Assembly (NCBI RefSeq): GCF_007923445.1 | Contig: NZ_VOJI01000001.1 | Span: forward strand, 186,001 to 250,000 | DNA from: Puniceibacterium confluentis | GTDB taxonomy: Bacteria > Pseudomonadota > Alphaproteobacteria > Rhodobacterales > Rhodobacteraceae | Length of the DNA: 64,000 bases | Direction of reading: 5' to 3' | Shown here: positions 27,177 to 35,369 of the stretch, piece after piece | How positions within the stretch are numbered: position 1 is the first letter of the stretch | Layout of the letters: each line of letters starts with the position of its first letter | Made by a program: the position numbers and the translations under genes | The notes under the pieces: generated by a model | What the model saw: the letters and a program-made list of their open reading frames with translations, nothing else | Database searches by the model: none | Told to the model about the DNA's origin: nothing

Positions 27177-27204
27177 AGATAGGGCCTATGCTGCGAGCGC
27201 ACAA
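27177..27204 (-). promoter_or_regulatory. putative promoter of the cuckoo-type sRNA
   Basis: On the minus strand TTGTGC (27204-27199), a 16-bp spacer and CTATCT (27182-27177). The CTAT-type -10 is reminiscent of heat-shock sigma (RpoH-type) promoters in Rhodobacter, which drive CcsR RNAs; this is inference. The start would be near 27170. Confidence 0.45.
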
Positions 27205-27512
27205 TAGCTCAGCTATGTAATTTCTGCATTGCAGCATTGCTGATCCGGCAGTCCAGCGCCTTGTGGGCACGCCCGGTCCCCGCGGCAATCCTGCGCCTTG
27301 CCGTGCCCTGCGACACCGCACATCCGGTCGCCGCCGGAGGACACGTGCTCACCGCAGCACCAATCAGTCCCTCAAGTCGATGGGGTGCCGACGGTCTATA
27401 CGTCCGGGTAGGGCGCGATCTTAAGGTCGGCCGTTCTCGCCCTTTGCGCGGACAGGAAATTCCCGGTTTTCGGTATGGTGTTCCTGCCAGATCCGGGAAA
27501 AGGAGAAAACAG
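27205..27512. other. about 300 bp upstream of the small membrane protein gene
   Basis: No supported gene. The plus-strand frame that continues into the next gene (from 27237) is Arg/Pro-rich upstream of 27513 and lacks a ribosome binding site at its first start. Promoters for the sRNA and for the next gene diverge from here. Confidence 0.5.
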
Positions 27513-27806
27513 ATGGACGTTGATTTGGATGTACAGGAGGGCCCCAATGTTGCCGGCCTGATGTTCATGGCCATATTGCTCGGGGCGGTCGTGCTGGCTG
27601 TGAGCCTGCTGATGGGCGCGAGCTTTTTAAAGGCCTTTGCACTTTACAATTTTGGCAGTTTCCTCTGCCTGTGTTTCACGACGGTCTACTGCGCCATGAG
27701 CGGCAGGCGCCCAAGGGCGGATGACGCCAGCGCGGTCGGCCACGAGGATCTTCCGTTCTATCCAGTGGGCAGCACCCGTCCGCAAAGCCGTTTGGCAAAG
27801 TCCTGA
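27513..27806 (+). CDS. small membrane protein of unknown function
   Basis: A 97-residue protein beginning MDVDLDVQEGPNVAG with two hydrophobic segments (about 15-38, LMFMAILLGAVVLAVSLLMGA, and about 42-62) and a hydrophilic C terminus. AAAAGGAG lies 7 nt before the ATG at 27513, a strong start. No family is recognised. It stands alone, transcribed away from the sRNA. Confidence 0.72.
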   Translation: MDVDLDVQEGPNVAGLMFMAILLGAVVLAVSLLMGASFLKAFALYNFGSFLCLCFTTVYCAMSGRRPRADDASAVGHEDLPFYPVGSTRPQSRLAKS

Positions 27807-28030
27807 AGCCTCCTGACCGGCGCTTCGACCTGACCGCCGCCGCAACCCGAAAGGGCATGACCCTCGCCATTGCCGCCCGTGCGGACCGCGGGGCGCGCAG
27901 GCTGCGGCTGGTACTTGTATGCCGCCAGCCGACATCCCGACAAAATGCCCGGTGAAACCTCTTTGGCCACTGCCGAAATATCCGTTCCTGACAGGAGGCC
28001 TGCAATCCGGGAAATTTCGGACCTCTGGAG

Positions 28031-28705
28031 TCAGCGCAAGGCGGCGATCTGTTGTCCGGCGGCGTCGAAGTTCTGTGGCGCCAGCCAGTGTGCAAACCTG
28101 TCCTTGATGCGCGGCCATTCGCTGTCGAGCACCGAGAACCACGCGGTGTCGCGGTTGCGCCCCTTGACCACCGATGCCTGACGGAAGATGCCTTCGAAAG
28201 TGAAGCCAAGCCGCTCGGCTGCGGCCCGTGACGGCGCATTCAGCGCATCGCATTTCCACTCGTAGCGCCGGTAGCCAAGCTCGTCGAAGGCGCGGGCCAT
28301 CATCAAGGCCATCGCTTCGGTTGCCAGTGCGGTGCGTTGCAGGGCCGGGGAAAAATGAATGTGACCGACTTCGATCGACGCGTTGGCGGGATCAATTCTG
28401 AGGTAACTCGCCATCCCCTGCGCCGTGCCGTCCCTGTCATAGATGGTGTGGAACAGCGGATCCTCGCCCGGACAGGCCACTGACACCCAGTCGGCAAAGG
28501 CCGTCTCTGACGCGAACGGACCGTAGGGAAGATAGGTCCAGTCACCTGCGCCCCCGTCCACGGCAAACGCGCGGTAAAGCGCGGGCACATGCGCAAGGCT
28601 GGTTGGTTCCAGGCGTCCATAGCTCCCCTGCATGGCGCTGCGCGGTGGGCGCGGGCGCGGCAGGGACAGCGAAACGGGTGCGCCGACGGGCTGCGGTCGG
28701 GTCAT
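28031..28705 (-). CDS. GNAT-family N-acetyltransferase (RimJ/RimL-like)
   Basis: A 224-residue acetyltransferase. After a 35-residue Pro/Arg-rich leader, the GNAT fold is visible: GRLEPTSLAHVPALYRAF, then YLRIDPANASIEVGHIHFS, the acetyl-CoA-binding region with LQRTALATEAM, and the closing ALNAPSRAAAERLGFTFEG that is typical of the RimJ/RimL subfamily. The substrate, perhaps a protein N terminus or a small amine, is unknown. The ATG at 28705 has no strong Shine-Dalgarno sequence; a TTG at 28747 is an alternative. It follows the taurine aminotransferase on the same strand, with a hairpin between them. Confidence 0.87.
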   Translation of the reverse strand: MTRPQPVGAPVSLSLPRPRPPRSAMQGSYGRLEPTSLAHVPALYRAFAVDGGAGDWTYLPYGPFASETAFADWVSVACPGEDPLFHTIYDRDGTAQGMASYLRIDPANASIEVGHIHFSPALQRTALATEAMALMMARAFDELGYRRYEWKCDALNAPSRAAAERLGFTFEGIFRQASVVKGRNRDTAWFSVLDSEWPRIKDRFAHWLAPQNFDAAGQQIAALR

Positions 28706-28747
28706 GGGGGAAGCTTTCGGAAACGGGTGAGTCCGGAACGCGGCCAA

Positions 28748-28779
28748 CTCCGCCCCGCAGCGATCTGCAGGGCGGGAGA
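28748..28779 (-). terminator. hairpin after the taurine aminotransferase gene
   Basis: On the minus strand CTCCCGCCCTGCAG and CTGCGGGGCGGAG can form an imperfect stem around ATCG, starting 3 bp beyond the stop. No T-run follows, so termination is uncertain. Confidence 0.45.
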
Positions 28780-28782
28780 GGA

Positions 28783-30171
28783 TCAGCCGAATACGCGGGT
28801 CAGGGCGCCGTCGACGGCCGAGAGGATATGGTTGATGTCATCCTTTGTCGCAATCAGTGCGGGTGAGAAACAGAGGGTGTTGTTGAACCCCGGCACCGAG
28901 CGGTTGGTCGCGCCGATGATGACACCCTGGGCCATGCAGTCGGACACCACCGCCTGAACCTGCTTTTCCGCGACGGGCGTGCGGCTGTCCCGGTCGCTGA
29001 CCAGTTCGGCGCCAAGGAACAGACCTTTGCCGCGCACGTTGCCGATCACCCGGTGACGGTCCATCATCGCACCGAGCTGGTCGAGCATGTAGTCACCCAT
29101 GCGGGTGGTGTTTTCGAGCAGGTTCTCGTCTTCGATGATGCGGATGTTCTCAAGCGCTGCCGCCGGGCCGGCCGTGCAGCCGCCAAAGGTCGAGATGTCA
29201 CGGAAATAGTCCATCGGATCCGATGCATCCGATTTGAACATCTCGAACACCCGTTCCGACGTGACGCAGCAGGCGATGGCGGCATAGCCCGAGGCAACGC
29301 CCTTGGCCATGGTCACAAAATCCGGCTCGATCCCGTAGTGCTGATAGCCGAACCAGGTGCCGGTGCGCCCGACGCCGCAGACGACTTCGTCGATATGCAG
29401 CAGGATGTCGTACTTTTTGCAGATATCACCCACCCGCTGCCAGTAGCCTGCGGGCGGCACGATCACGCCACCGCCAGCGGTCACGGGTTCGAGGCACAGC
29501 GCGCCGATGGTGTCGGGGCCTTCGCGCAGGATGACCTCTTCGATCTGGTTCGCGGCCCATTCGCCGTAATTATCGACCGGAGCTCCCTGATCGGCGGCGC
29601 GGTATTCCAGGCAGTGCGGCACCCGCACGAACCCGGGGGCAAAAGGACCGTACTGGGCGTTGCGCTCGTCCTGACCACCCGCCGACAGGCAGGCGATGGT
29701 GGTGCCGTGATAGTCGCGGTCGCGGAACAGGATCTTGTTCTTCTTGCCGCCATAGCGCTTGTGCGCGATCTGGCGGACCATCTTGAATGCCTTTTCGTTC
29801 GCCTCGGAACCAGAGTTGGTGAAATAGACGCGGGTCAGGCCCGGCATCTTTTCGATCAGCCTTTCCGAAAACAGGGCGCCGGGAATCGAACCTGCGGAGC
29901 CGGCAAAGTAGTTGAGCTTGATCAGCTGATCGCGCACGGCGTTGGCAATGCTTTCGCGGCCATAGCCGACGTTGACGGTCCAGACACCGCCCGACACGGC
30001 ATCAAGGTGCTCTTTGCCGTGCTGGTCCCAGACCTTCATGCCCTTGCCCTCGACGATGATCCGCGGGTCGGTGGTCTCGTAGGGTTTGTGCTGGCTCAAA
30101 TGGTGCCAGACGTGGGCCTTGTCGGCGGCCACCACGCGGCTGAGGTCGTTTTCAGAGAATGTTCCGTCCAT
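28783..30171 (-). CDS. tpa: taurine:pyruvate aminotransferase
   Basis: A 462-residue class III PLP aminotransferase that converts taurine and pyruvate to sulfoacetaldehyde and alanine. From the start (MDGTFSENDLSRVV, then AHVWHHLSQHKPYETTDPRI) it follows Tpa of roseobacters closely as I recall it. Further motifs are YFTNSGSEANEKAFKMVRQ, LLHIDEVVCGVGRTG (PLP Asp) and the Schiff-base Lys in TMAKGVASGYA. The ATG at 30171 has GGAG 7 nt upstream; the longer frame to 30246 is not needed. It diverges from a tauABC-like operon. The next enzyme, sulfoacetaldehyde acetyltransferase (Xsc), and a TauR regulator are not in the window. Confidence 0.9.
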   Translation of the reverse strand: MDGTFSENDLSRVVAADKAHVWHHLSQHKPYETTDPRIIVEGKGMKVWDQHGKEHLDAVSGGVWTVNVGYGRESIANAVRDQLIKLNYFAGSAGSIPGALFSERLIEKMPGLTRVYFTNSGSEANEKAFKMVRQIAHKRYGGKKNKILFRDRDYHGTTIACLSAGGQDERNAQYGPFAPGFVRVPHCLEYRAADQGAPVDNYGEWAANQIEEVILREGPDTIGALCLEPVTAGGGVIVPPAGYWQRVGDICKKYDILLHIDEVVCGVGRTGTWFGYQHYGIEPDFVTMAKGVASGYAAIACCVTSERVFEMFKSDASDPMDYFRDISTFGGCTAGPAAALENIRIIEDENLLENTTRMGDYMLDQLGAMMDRHRVIGNVRGKGLFLGAELVSDRDSRTPVAEKQVQAVVSDCMAQGVIIGATNRSVPGFNNTLCFSPALIATKDDINHILSAVDGALTRVFG

Positions 30172-30574
30172 GGGAAACTCCGTTGGAATGAGGATGGGCG
30201 ATAGCCAGTATGGCCCCGGGACAGAGGGTGTCCGTGACACCGTCACATCAGCCCCTTTCCACGGCGTTGGTTAGGGCCAGATCGGGCGCGCCTATATAGC
30301 CAATCCAACTGTGGCAAACGCGAAATGGTATGGAAATCTCCGGGAAGAGCCTGAAAAGCCGACGATTCCTTGGGGGTTGGGTTTTTACGCGCCCAGGCGG
30401 AGGCGCGACGACATGCCGGGCGGCACCAAGAATAAACGTTGATCGCTTTGTACTTTTCCGTTCGGATCAATGGCAGGGCGCTCTTTCGGGCGCCTTCAGG
30501 CTCAGAGAGGCGACTGATCGCCCGCAAGGCCGCAACGTCCCCCCGCAGAACGGGGGCCAACGGGAGTGTATGAA
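30172..30574. promoter_or_regulatory. divergent regulatory region between tpa and tauA
   Basis: About 400 bp that must carry both promoters. CTATATAG at 30292-30299 is promoter-like for the minus strand. I looked for the CTGGACTTAA-type direct repeats reported for TauR in Rhodobacter and did not find them. A C-run/G-run hairpin (about 30539-30556) lies just before the tauA ribosome binding site. Confidence 0.5.
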
Positions 30575-31579
30575 ATGACAATGAAACGAATGATGATGGG
30601 AACCGCGGCGGCTTTGGCGCTGGTCGGTGCGGGCCAGGCGCATGCGGCGGCACATGGCACGCTGACCGTGGGGTATTTCCTCGAATGGCCGATGCCCTTT
30701 GAATACGCCAAGCAGATGGGCACCTATGACGAGGCTCTGGGGATGACCGTGAACTGGGTGTCCTTTGACACCGGCACGGCCATGTCTGCGGCAATGGCGT
30801 CGGGTGATGTGCAGATTTCGGTCAGCCAGGGTGTGCCGCCGTTTGTGGTGGCGACCAGCGCTGGACAGGATCTGCAGATTCTCGATGTGGCGGTCAGCTA
30901 TTCCGACAATGACAATTGCGTTGTGGCCGAAGCGCTCGAGATCGACAAGGACAGCACGGGAGAACTGGCGGGCAAGAAGGTCGCGGTGCCTCTGGGCACT
31001 GCCGCGCACTATGGGTTTCTCAAGCAGATGTCCCACTTTGGCGTTGATGTTGCCGGATTGAATGTTGTCGATATGGCGCCGCCGGACGGGGCTGCCGCGA
31101 TTGCGCAGGGATCGGTGGACATGTTCTGCGGCTGGGGCGGTTCGCTGCGCCGGGCCAAGGAATTCGGCAATGTGTTGCTGACGGGCGCCGAAAAGGAAGA
31201 TCTGGGCATTCTGGTGTTTGACGTCACCAGCGCACCGGCCTCCTGGGTTGCCGAGAACAGCGATACCGCGGCGAAGTTTCTGAAGGTGACGGCCGATGCC
31301 AATGCGATGTGGGCCGATGAGTCGAAGCGCGCCGAGATGCTGCCGGTGATTGCCAAGGATGCGGGCATGTCCGAAGAGGAAACCATGGCGACGCTTGCGA
31401 CCTTCATCTTCCCGTCGGTCGAAGATCAGCTGTCGTCCAAATGGCTCGCTGGCGGGGCTCAGGAGTTCATGAAGGGCGTCGCGCAGGTCTTTGTGGATGC
31501 TGGATCCATCGATTCCGCGCTGCCGAGTTATGCGGACAATGTGAACACCGGACCGCTCGCTGCCGCCAACGGCATGTAG
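30575..31579 (+). CDS. tauA: taurine ABC transporter substrate-binding protein
   Basis: A 334-residue periplasmic protein with a signal peptide (about 1-27, ending GQAHAAAHG). The mature part is a type II binding fold of the TauA/SsuA/NMT1 class: LTVGYFLEWPMPFEYAKQMG, QISVSQGVPPFVVATSAG, and LAGKKVAVPLGTAAHYGFL. GGGAG lies 8 nt before the ATG at 30575; a GTG at 30566 is in the same frame. Taurine as the ligand is inferred from the neighbouring tpa gene; other sulfonates are possible. It is the first gene of a three-gene transporter operon. Confidence 0.87.
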   Translation: MTMKRMMMGTAAALALVGAGQAHAAAHGTLTVGYFLEWPMPFEYAKQMGTYDEALGMTVNWVSFDTGTAMSAAMASGDVQISVSQGVPPFVVATSAGQDLQILDVAVSYSDNDNCVVAEALEIDKDSTGELAGKKVAVPLGTAAHYGFLKQMSHFGVDVAGLNVVDMAPPDGAAAIAQGSVDMFCGWGGSLRRAKEFGNVLLTGAEKEDLGILVFDVTSAPASWVAENSDTAAKFLKVTADANAMWADESKRAEMLPVIAKDAGMSEEETMATLATFIFPSVEDQLSSKWLAGGAQEFMKGVAQVFVDAGSIDSALPSYADNVNTGPLAAANGM

Positions 31580-31702
31580 GCCAACGCTGCCCCTGTGTTC
31601 CGCGCCGACCTCGTCACCCCCTGTCCAGCGCGGCAGCGGGTCGGGATCGAGAGCCGGAATGCGGGGGCAGTTTCTATTATCTGGAACAGCAATGAGGCCG
31701 CA

Positions 31703-32509
31703 ATGACTGGACTTGTGATCGAAAACCTCTCGATGCGCTTCGATCTGCCCAACGGCACATCGGTCCAGGCGCTGCAGGATGTCTCGCTCGAACTGGCGCA
31801 GGGTGAGCTGCTCTCGGTGTTGGGGCCCTCGGGTTGCGGAAAGACGACGCTGCTGAACATCGTGGCAGGTTTTCTCGCCCCGACCGAAGGCCGTATCACG
31901 CTGAACGGCCACCGCGTCACCGGTCCGGATGCGGAACGCGGTATGGTGTTCCAGCAGGGCGCGCTGTTCGAATGGATGAACGTGCGCGAAAACGTCAGTT
32001 TCGGGCCGCGGATGCGCGGCCTGCGGGAAAAGGACTACGGTGCCAATGTCGACCACCTTCTCAACGTCGTCGGCCTGCGCGATTTCATGGAAAAGTCGGT
32101 CTATGAACTGTCGGGCGGCATGCAGCAGCGCGTGGCACTTGCGCGCTGTCTTGCCAACGACCCCGACGTGATCCTGATGGACGAACCGCTGGGTGCGCTG
32201 GACGCGCTGACCCGCGAAAAGATGCAGAGCCTGGTGCTGAAGCTGTGGAAGGAGACCGGCAAGACCATCATCCTGATCACGCATTCGGTCGAAGAGGCGC
32301 TGCTGCTGGGCGAACGCCTGCTTGTCATGGCACCCCGGCCCGGGCGTATTCACCGCGAATACCGTCTGCCCTTTGCCGACATGGGGGTTTCGGCCGATCT
32401 GAGGCAGGTCAAGAAACATTCCGAATTTGCCGCGCGACGCGAAGAAATCCTGGGCATGATCTGGGATATGGAAGAGGAAATCATGGGCCGTACAGAGGTG
32501 GCGTCATGA
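31703..32509 (+). CDS. tauB: taurine ABC transporter ATP-binding protein
   Basis: A 268-residue ATPase with Walker A GPSGCGKTT, the signature ELSGGMQQRVALAR, Walker B VILMDEPLGALD and the switch His in LITHSVEEA; the Q-loop reads MVFQQGALFEWM. The sequence is that of the TauB/SsuB class. The start ATG 31703 is supported by GAGG upstream; the earlier frame from 31595 is not. It lies 123 bp after tauA, and its stop overlaps the tauC start (ATGA). Confidence 0.9.
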   Translation: MTGLVIENLSMRFDLPNGTSVQALQDVSLELAQGELLSVLGPSGCGKTTLLNIVAGFLAPTEGRITLNGHRVTGPDAERGMVFQQGALFEWMNVRENVSFGPRMRGLREKDYGANVDHLLNVVGLRDFMEKSVYELSGGMQQRVALARCLANDPDVILMDEPLGALDALTREKMQSLVLKLWKETGKTIILITHSVEEALLLGERLLVMAPRPGRIHREYRLPFADMGVSADLRQVKKHSEFAARREEILGMIWDMEEEIMGRTEVAS

Positions 32510-33771
32510 TTGTTCTGGCGCTGTATGCCGCGATCTTCGTGGCCTCCTACCTGCTGGTCAAAAGCATCGTGCACCGGACCACCACCGATTACGCCTCGCT
32601 CAAGACGGTGACCTTTGGCGACGAAAGCGCGGTGGTGCCGGACCGCCTCGCGTCGTTTGTGTCGCTGCTGACGATCTTCCTGCTCTGGGCCGCCTTCACC
32701 GGATCGTCACTGGTGCCGTCGTTCCTGCACGCGCCCGGCCCGTTCATCGGCACCGCCAGTTTTGATTATACGGCTGAACTCAGCGACGGGCGCCGCGATG
32801 ACGCCACGGTCACGGTGATCGTCAGCCGCGCCGGTGACACGCCGGAGGTTCCCGAGGTCGATCCAGGCGATGGATTTGCCAAGAACGACGTCGATGTGAT
32901 CGGGGCCTGGCGCTCGGGACTGGTGCGGGTCGATCGCAATGACGAAGTGCCCGAGGGGGTCGAGGAAACGGTCGTCGCGGTGAACGGAGAACCGCTCGCT
33001 CCTGGCGGGACGGTCCAGACCGCCTACGGCCGTGTCGGGATGAGTCCCAAGGGCACCCTGAATTTCGAACCCGCCAAAGGATGGCAGATGGAGCCGATCT
33101 GGCTGCCCTCGCCCGAGGCTGTGGCGGCGCGTTTTGTCGACATCGCCCGTGACGGGTATCGGGACAGCACTCTGTGGGAACATCTGGGGTTTTCCCTGTT
33201 TCGCGTGGTGGTGGGGTTCCTCTTTGGCGCGCTTGTGGGGATCCCGCTGGGCTATGCCATGGGGCTGTCAGCCTGGTTCCGCGGCTGGTTTGACCCGATT
33301 GTGGAATTCATGCGCCCGGTGCCGCCGCTGGCGCTGATCCCGCTGGTGATCATCTGGGCGGGCATCGGCGAGACCGGCAAGATCATCCTGCTGTTCCTGG
33401 CGGCACTCTGGATCATGGCCATCGCCGCGCGGTCGGGGGTGTCCGGGGTCAACATCGCCAAAGTGCACGCTGCCTATTCCCTGGGTGCCAGCAAGGCGCA
33501 GATCATGCGCCACGTGATCGTGCCGAACTCGCTGCCAGAGATATTTACCGGGGCGCGTGTGGCAATGGGGGTCTGCTGGGGCACGGTTGTTGCCGCGGAG
33601 CTGGTGGCCGCAGAAAAAGGCGCCGGGATGATGATCATGGTGGCGTCCAAATTTCAGCTGACCGACATCGTGATCATGGGGATCATTCTGATCGGTGTGA
33701 TTGGTTTTGGCATCGACATGTTGATGCGTTGGGCCGAACGGATCCTGGTGCCGTGGAAGGGCAAAAGCTGA
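32506..33771 (+). CDS. tauC: taurine ABC transporter permease with an extra periplasmic domain
   Basis: A 421-residue permease. The C-terminal part (about 200-421) is a normal TauC/SsuC domain, with PSPEAVAARF, the helix pairs SLFRVVVGFLFGALVGIPLGYAMG and the EAA-type loop AAYSLGASKAQIMRHVIVP. Unusually, two N-terminal hydrophobic segments (1-18 and about 48-70) are followed by about 125 hydrophilic residues (73-198), rich in Asp, Glu, Val and Pro, before the permease domain; standard TauC has almost nothing there. The insert probably lies in the periplasm. The four-base overlap with tauB shows coupling. Confidence 0.87.
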   Translation: MIVLALYAAIFVASYLLVKSIVHRTTTDYASLKTVTFGDESAVVPDRLASFVSLLTIFLLWAAFTGSSLVPSFLHAPGPFIGTASFDYTAELSDGRRDDATVTVIVSRAGDTPEVPEVDPGDGFAKNDVDVIGAWRSGLVRVDRNDEVPEGVEETVVAVNGEPLAPGGTVQTAYGRVGMSPKGTLNFEPAKGWQMEPIWLPSPEAVAARFVDIARDGYRDSTLWEHLGFSLFRVVVGFLFGALVGIPLGYAMGLSAWFRGWFDPIVEFMRPVPPLALIPLVIIWAGIGETGKIILLFLAALWIMAIAARSGVSGVNIAKVHAAYSLGASKAQIMRHVIVPNSLPEIFTGARVAMGVCWGTVVAAELVAAEKGAGMMIMVASKFQLTDIVIMGIILIGVIGFGIDMLMRWAERILVPWKGKS

Positions 33772-33802
33772 GATGCGCGCGCACTCCGCCACAGATCGCC
33801 GC

Positions 33803-33855
33803 GCCAAGAATTTTGATAAAATTCTTGCAAAAACTTTTGAGGAAAAGTTTTTGGC
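33803..33855 (+). terminator. double AT-rich hairpin after tauC
   Basis: CAAGAATTTT (33805-33814) pairs with AAAATTCTTG (33818-33827), and immediately after CAAAAACTTTT (33828-33838) pairs with AAAAGTTTTTG (33843-33853). GCC and GGC flank the pair. Both stems are perfect. The very AT-rich composition stands out against the GC-rich surroundings; it may be a tandem terminator or a mobile repeat. Confidence 0.6.
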
Positions 33856-33969
33856 GTCGGAACAGCACAAACAGTTCCGCACTTTTTCAAATGCGGGATG
33901 TGCCAGCCGACGCGCAGGCTGACACCGCCGCATCTTTCGGCCCGTCGTGCTCCGTTGTAATGTGACGGC

Positions 33970-34737
33970 ATGGAATCGCATCTTGAGTGGCACAGTGCGC
34001 GGGCCCTGCTTGAATGGCAGGTGGAACTTGGGGTGACCGAGGCGATCTCGGACATGCCGGTAAACCGTTACGCGGCGGCCGCCGAGGCGGTGGCGGCGGC
34101 CGCATCCGGTGCCGCGCTCCCGCATCCCAACGTGGCTGAAGATCCGGTCGATACGGCGCGAAAAGCGGCCGGGGCGGCACAGGATCTCCCGGCGCTGCGG
34201 GCTGCATTGGAAAGCTACGGCCTCTGCGACCTGCAGAAGGGCGCGCGTAATCTGGTGTTCGCGGACGGCAACACGCCTGCGCGGGTGATGCTGATCGGCG
34301 AGGCGCCGGGCCGCGAAGAGGACCTGCAAGGCAAGCCATTCGTTGGCAAAGCTGGAAAGTTGCTCGACCAAATGCTCTCGGCGATCGGACTGGGCCGCGA
34401 GCGCGGTGGCGACAGTGCCGTCTACATCACCAACGTCGTGCCCTGGCGTCCGCCGCAGAACCGCGATCCCAGCCCGGCGGAAATCGCCATGATGCTGCCT
34501 TTCCTGCAGCGACACGTTGCCCTTGTGAAACCCGACCTGCTGATCCTGATGGGCAATGTTTCCTGTCAGGCCTGTCTTGGAAAACGCGGAATAACGCGCC
34601 TGCGCGGCCAGTGGACGCAAGCGTTTGGCCTGCCGGCGCTGCCAATGGTCCATCCGGCCTATCTGCTGCGCACTCCGATCGCCAAACGCGCGGCCTGGGC
34701 CGACCTGCTGAACCTGCAGGCAAAACTGAAAGCTTGA
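33970..34737 (+). CDS. uracil-DNA glycosylase superfamily protein, family 4-like without iron-sulfur ligands
   Basis: A 255-residue protein. Motifs are GEAPGREEDLQGKPFVG (110-126, active-site loop) and HPAYLLR (228-234), which are those of family 4/5 uracil-DNA glycosylases acting in base-excision repair. Family 4 enzymes hold a [4Fe-4S] cluster by four cysteines; here only Cys86 stands near the first site, the third is replaced (NVVPWRPP where CRPP is usual) and the others are missing. The first 80 residues are Ala-rich and probably flexible. The ATG at 33970 starts 4 bp before moaB's partner region; moaB follows after 3 bp. Confidence 0.82.
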   Translation: MESHLEWHSARALLEWQVELGVTEAISDMPVNRYAAAAEAVAAAASGAALPHPNVAEDPVDTARKAAGAAQDLPALRAALESYGLCDLQKGARNLVFADGNTPARVMLIGEAPGREEDLQGKPFVGKAGKLLDQMLSAIGLGRERGGDSAVYITNVVPWRPPQNRDPSPAEIAMMLPFLQRHVALVKPDLLILMGNVSCQACLGKRGITRLRGQWTQAFGLPALPMVHPAYLLRTPIAKRAAWADLLNLQAKLKA

Positions 34738-34740
34738 TCC

Positions 34741-35280
34741 ATGAGTCCTGAAGCCACACGCGATTTTCTCCCGGTGCGGATCGCCATCCTGACCGTCAGC
34801 GACACGCGGGGTGCAGCACAGGACCGGTCGGGCGATGTCCTGGTCGCGCGATTGACGCAGGCGGGGCACACACTTGCTGACCGCCGCATCCTGCGGGACG
34901 AACGCGATGAAATCGCCACACAGCTGCGCGCCTGGTGCGCCGATCCCGGCATAGATGTGGTGATTTCCACCGGTGGCACCGGTCTCACCGGGCGGGATGT
35001 GACCGTCGAGGCGCACCGCGATGTCTATGAGAAAGAGATCGACGCCTTTTCCACCGTTTTCACCATCGTCTCGATGAACAAGATCGGCACGTCCGCCGTG
35101 CAAAGCCGCGCCACTGGCGGGGTTGCCAACGGCACTTATCTGTTTGCGCTGCCGGGCAGCCCGGGGGCGTGCGGCGATGCCTGGGACGAAATCCTGGTGA
35201 AGCAGCTCGACTACCGTCACAGGCCCTGTAACTTTGTCGAGATATTTCCGCGCCTCGACGAACACCAGCGACGGAAATAG
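34741..35280 (+). CDS. moaB: molybdenum cofactor biosynthesis protein B
   Basis: A 179-residue MoaB/MogA-type protein that adenylates molybdopterin. Key motifs are IAILTVSDTRG, ISTGGTGLTGRDVT (phosphate-binding loop) and ALPGSPGACGDAWDEIL. It starts with an ATG 3 bp after the previous stop, so it is in one operon with the UDG-like gene. No other molybdenum cofactor genes are in the window. Confidence 0.93.
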   Translation: MSPEATRDFLPVRIAILTVSDTRGAAQDRSGDVLVARLTQAGHTLADRRILRDERDEIATQLRAWCADPGIDVVISTGGTGLTGRDVTVEAHRDVYEKEIDAFSTVFTIVSMNKIGTSAVQSRATGGVANGTYLFALPGSPGACGDAWDEILVKQLDYRHRPCNFVEIFPRLDEHQRRK

Positions 35281-35369
35281 CCCCGGCACACGTATCACCT
35301 GTCACGTGGTCGTGGCTTGGCGTGCAGACCGGATCCGGTAGACTTCGGGTCCGGACAGGAGAAATTCAG

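Noticed and set aside
30172-30574. TauR-type direct repeats
   Set aside because: I looked for CTGGACTTAA-like pairs in the divergent region and found none.
30467-32419. 650-residue minus-strand frame
   Set aside because: It lies opposite tauA and tauB, both of which have full family motifs; the antisense composition is rich in His and Arg.
33268-35298. 676-residue minus-strand frame
   Set aside because: It is antisense to tauC, the UDG-like gene and moaB and lacks any recognisable domain.
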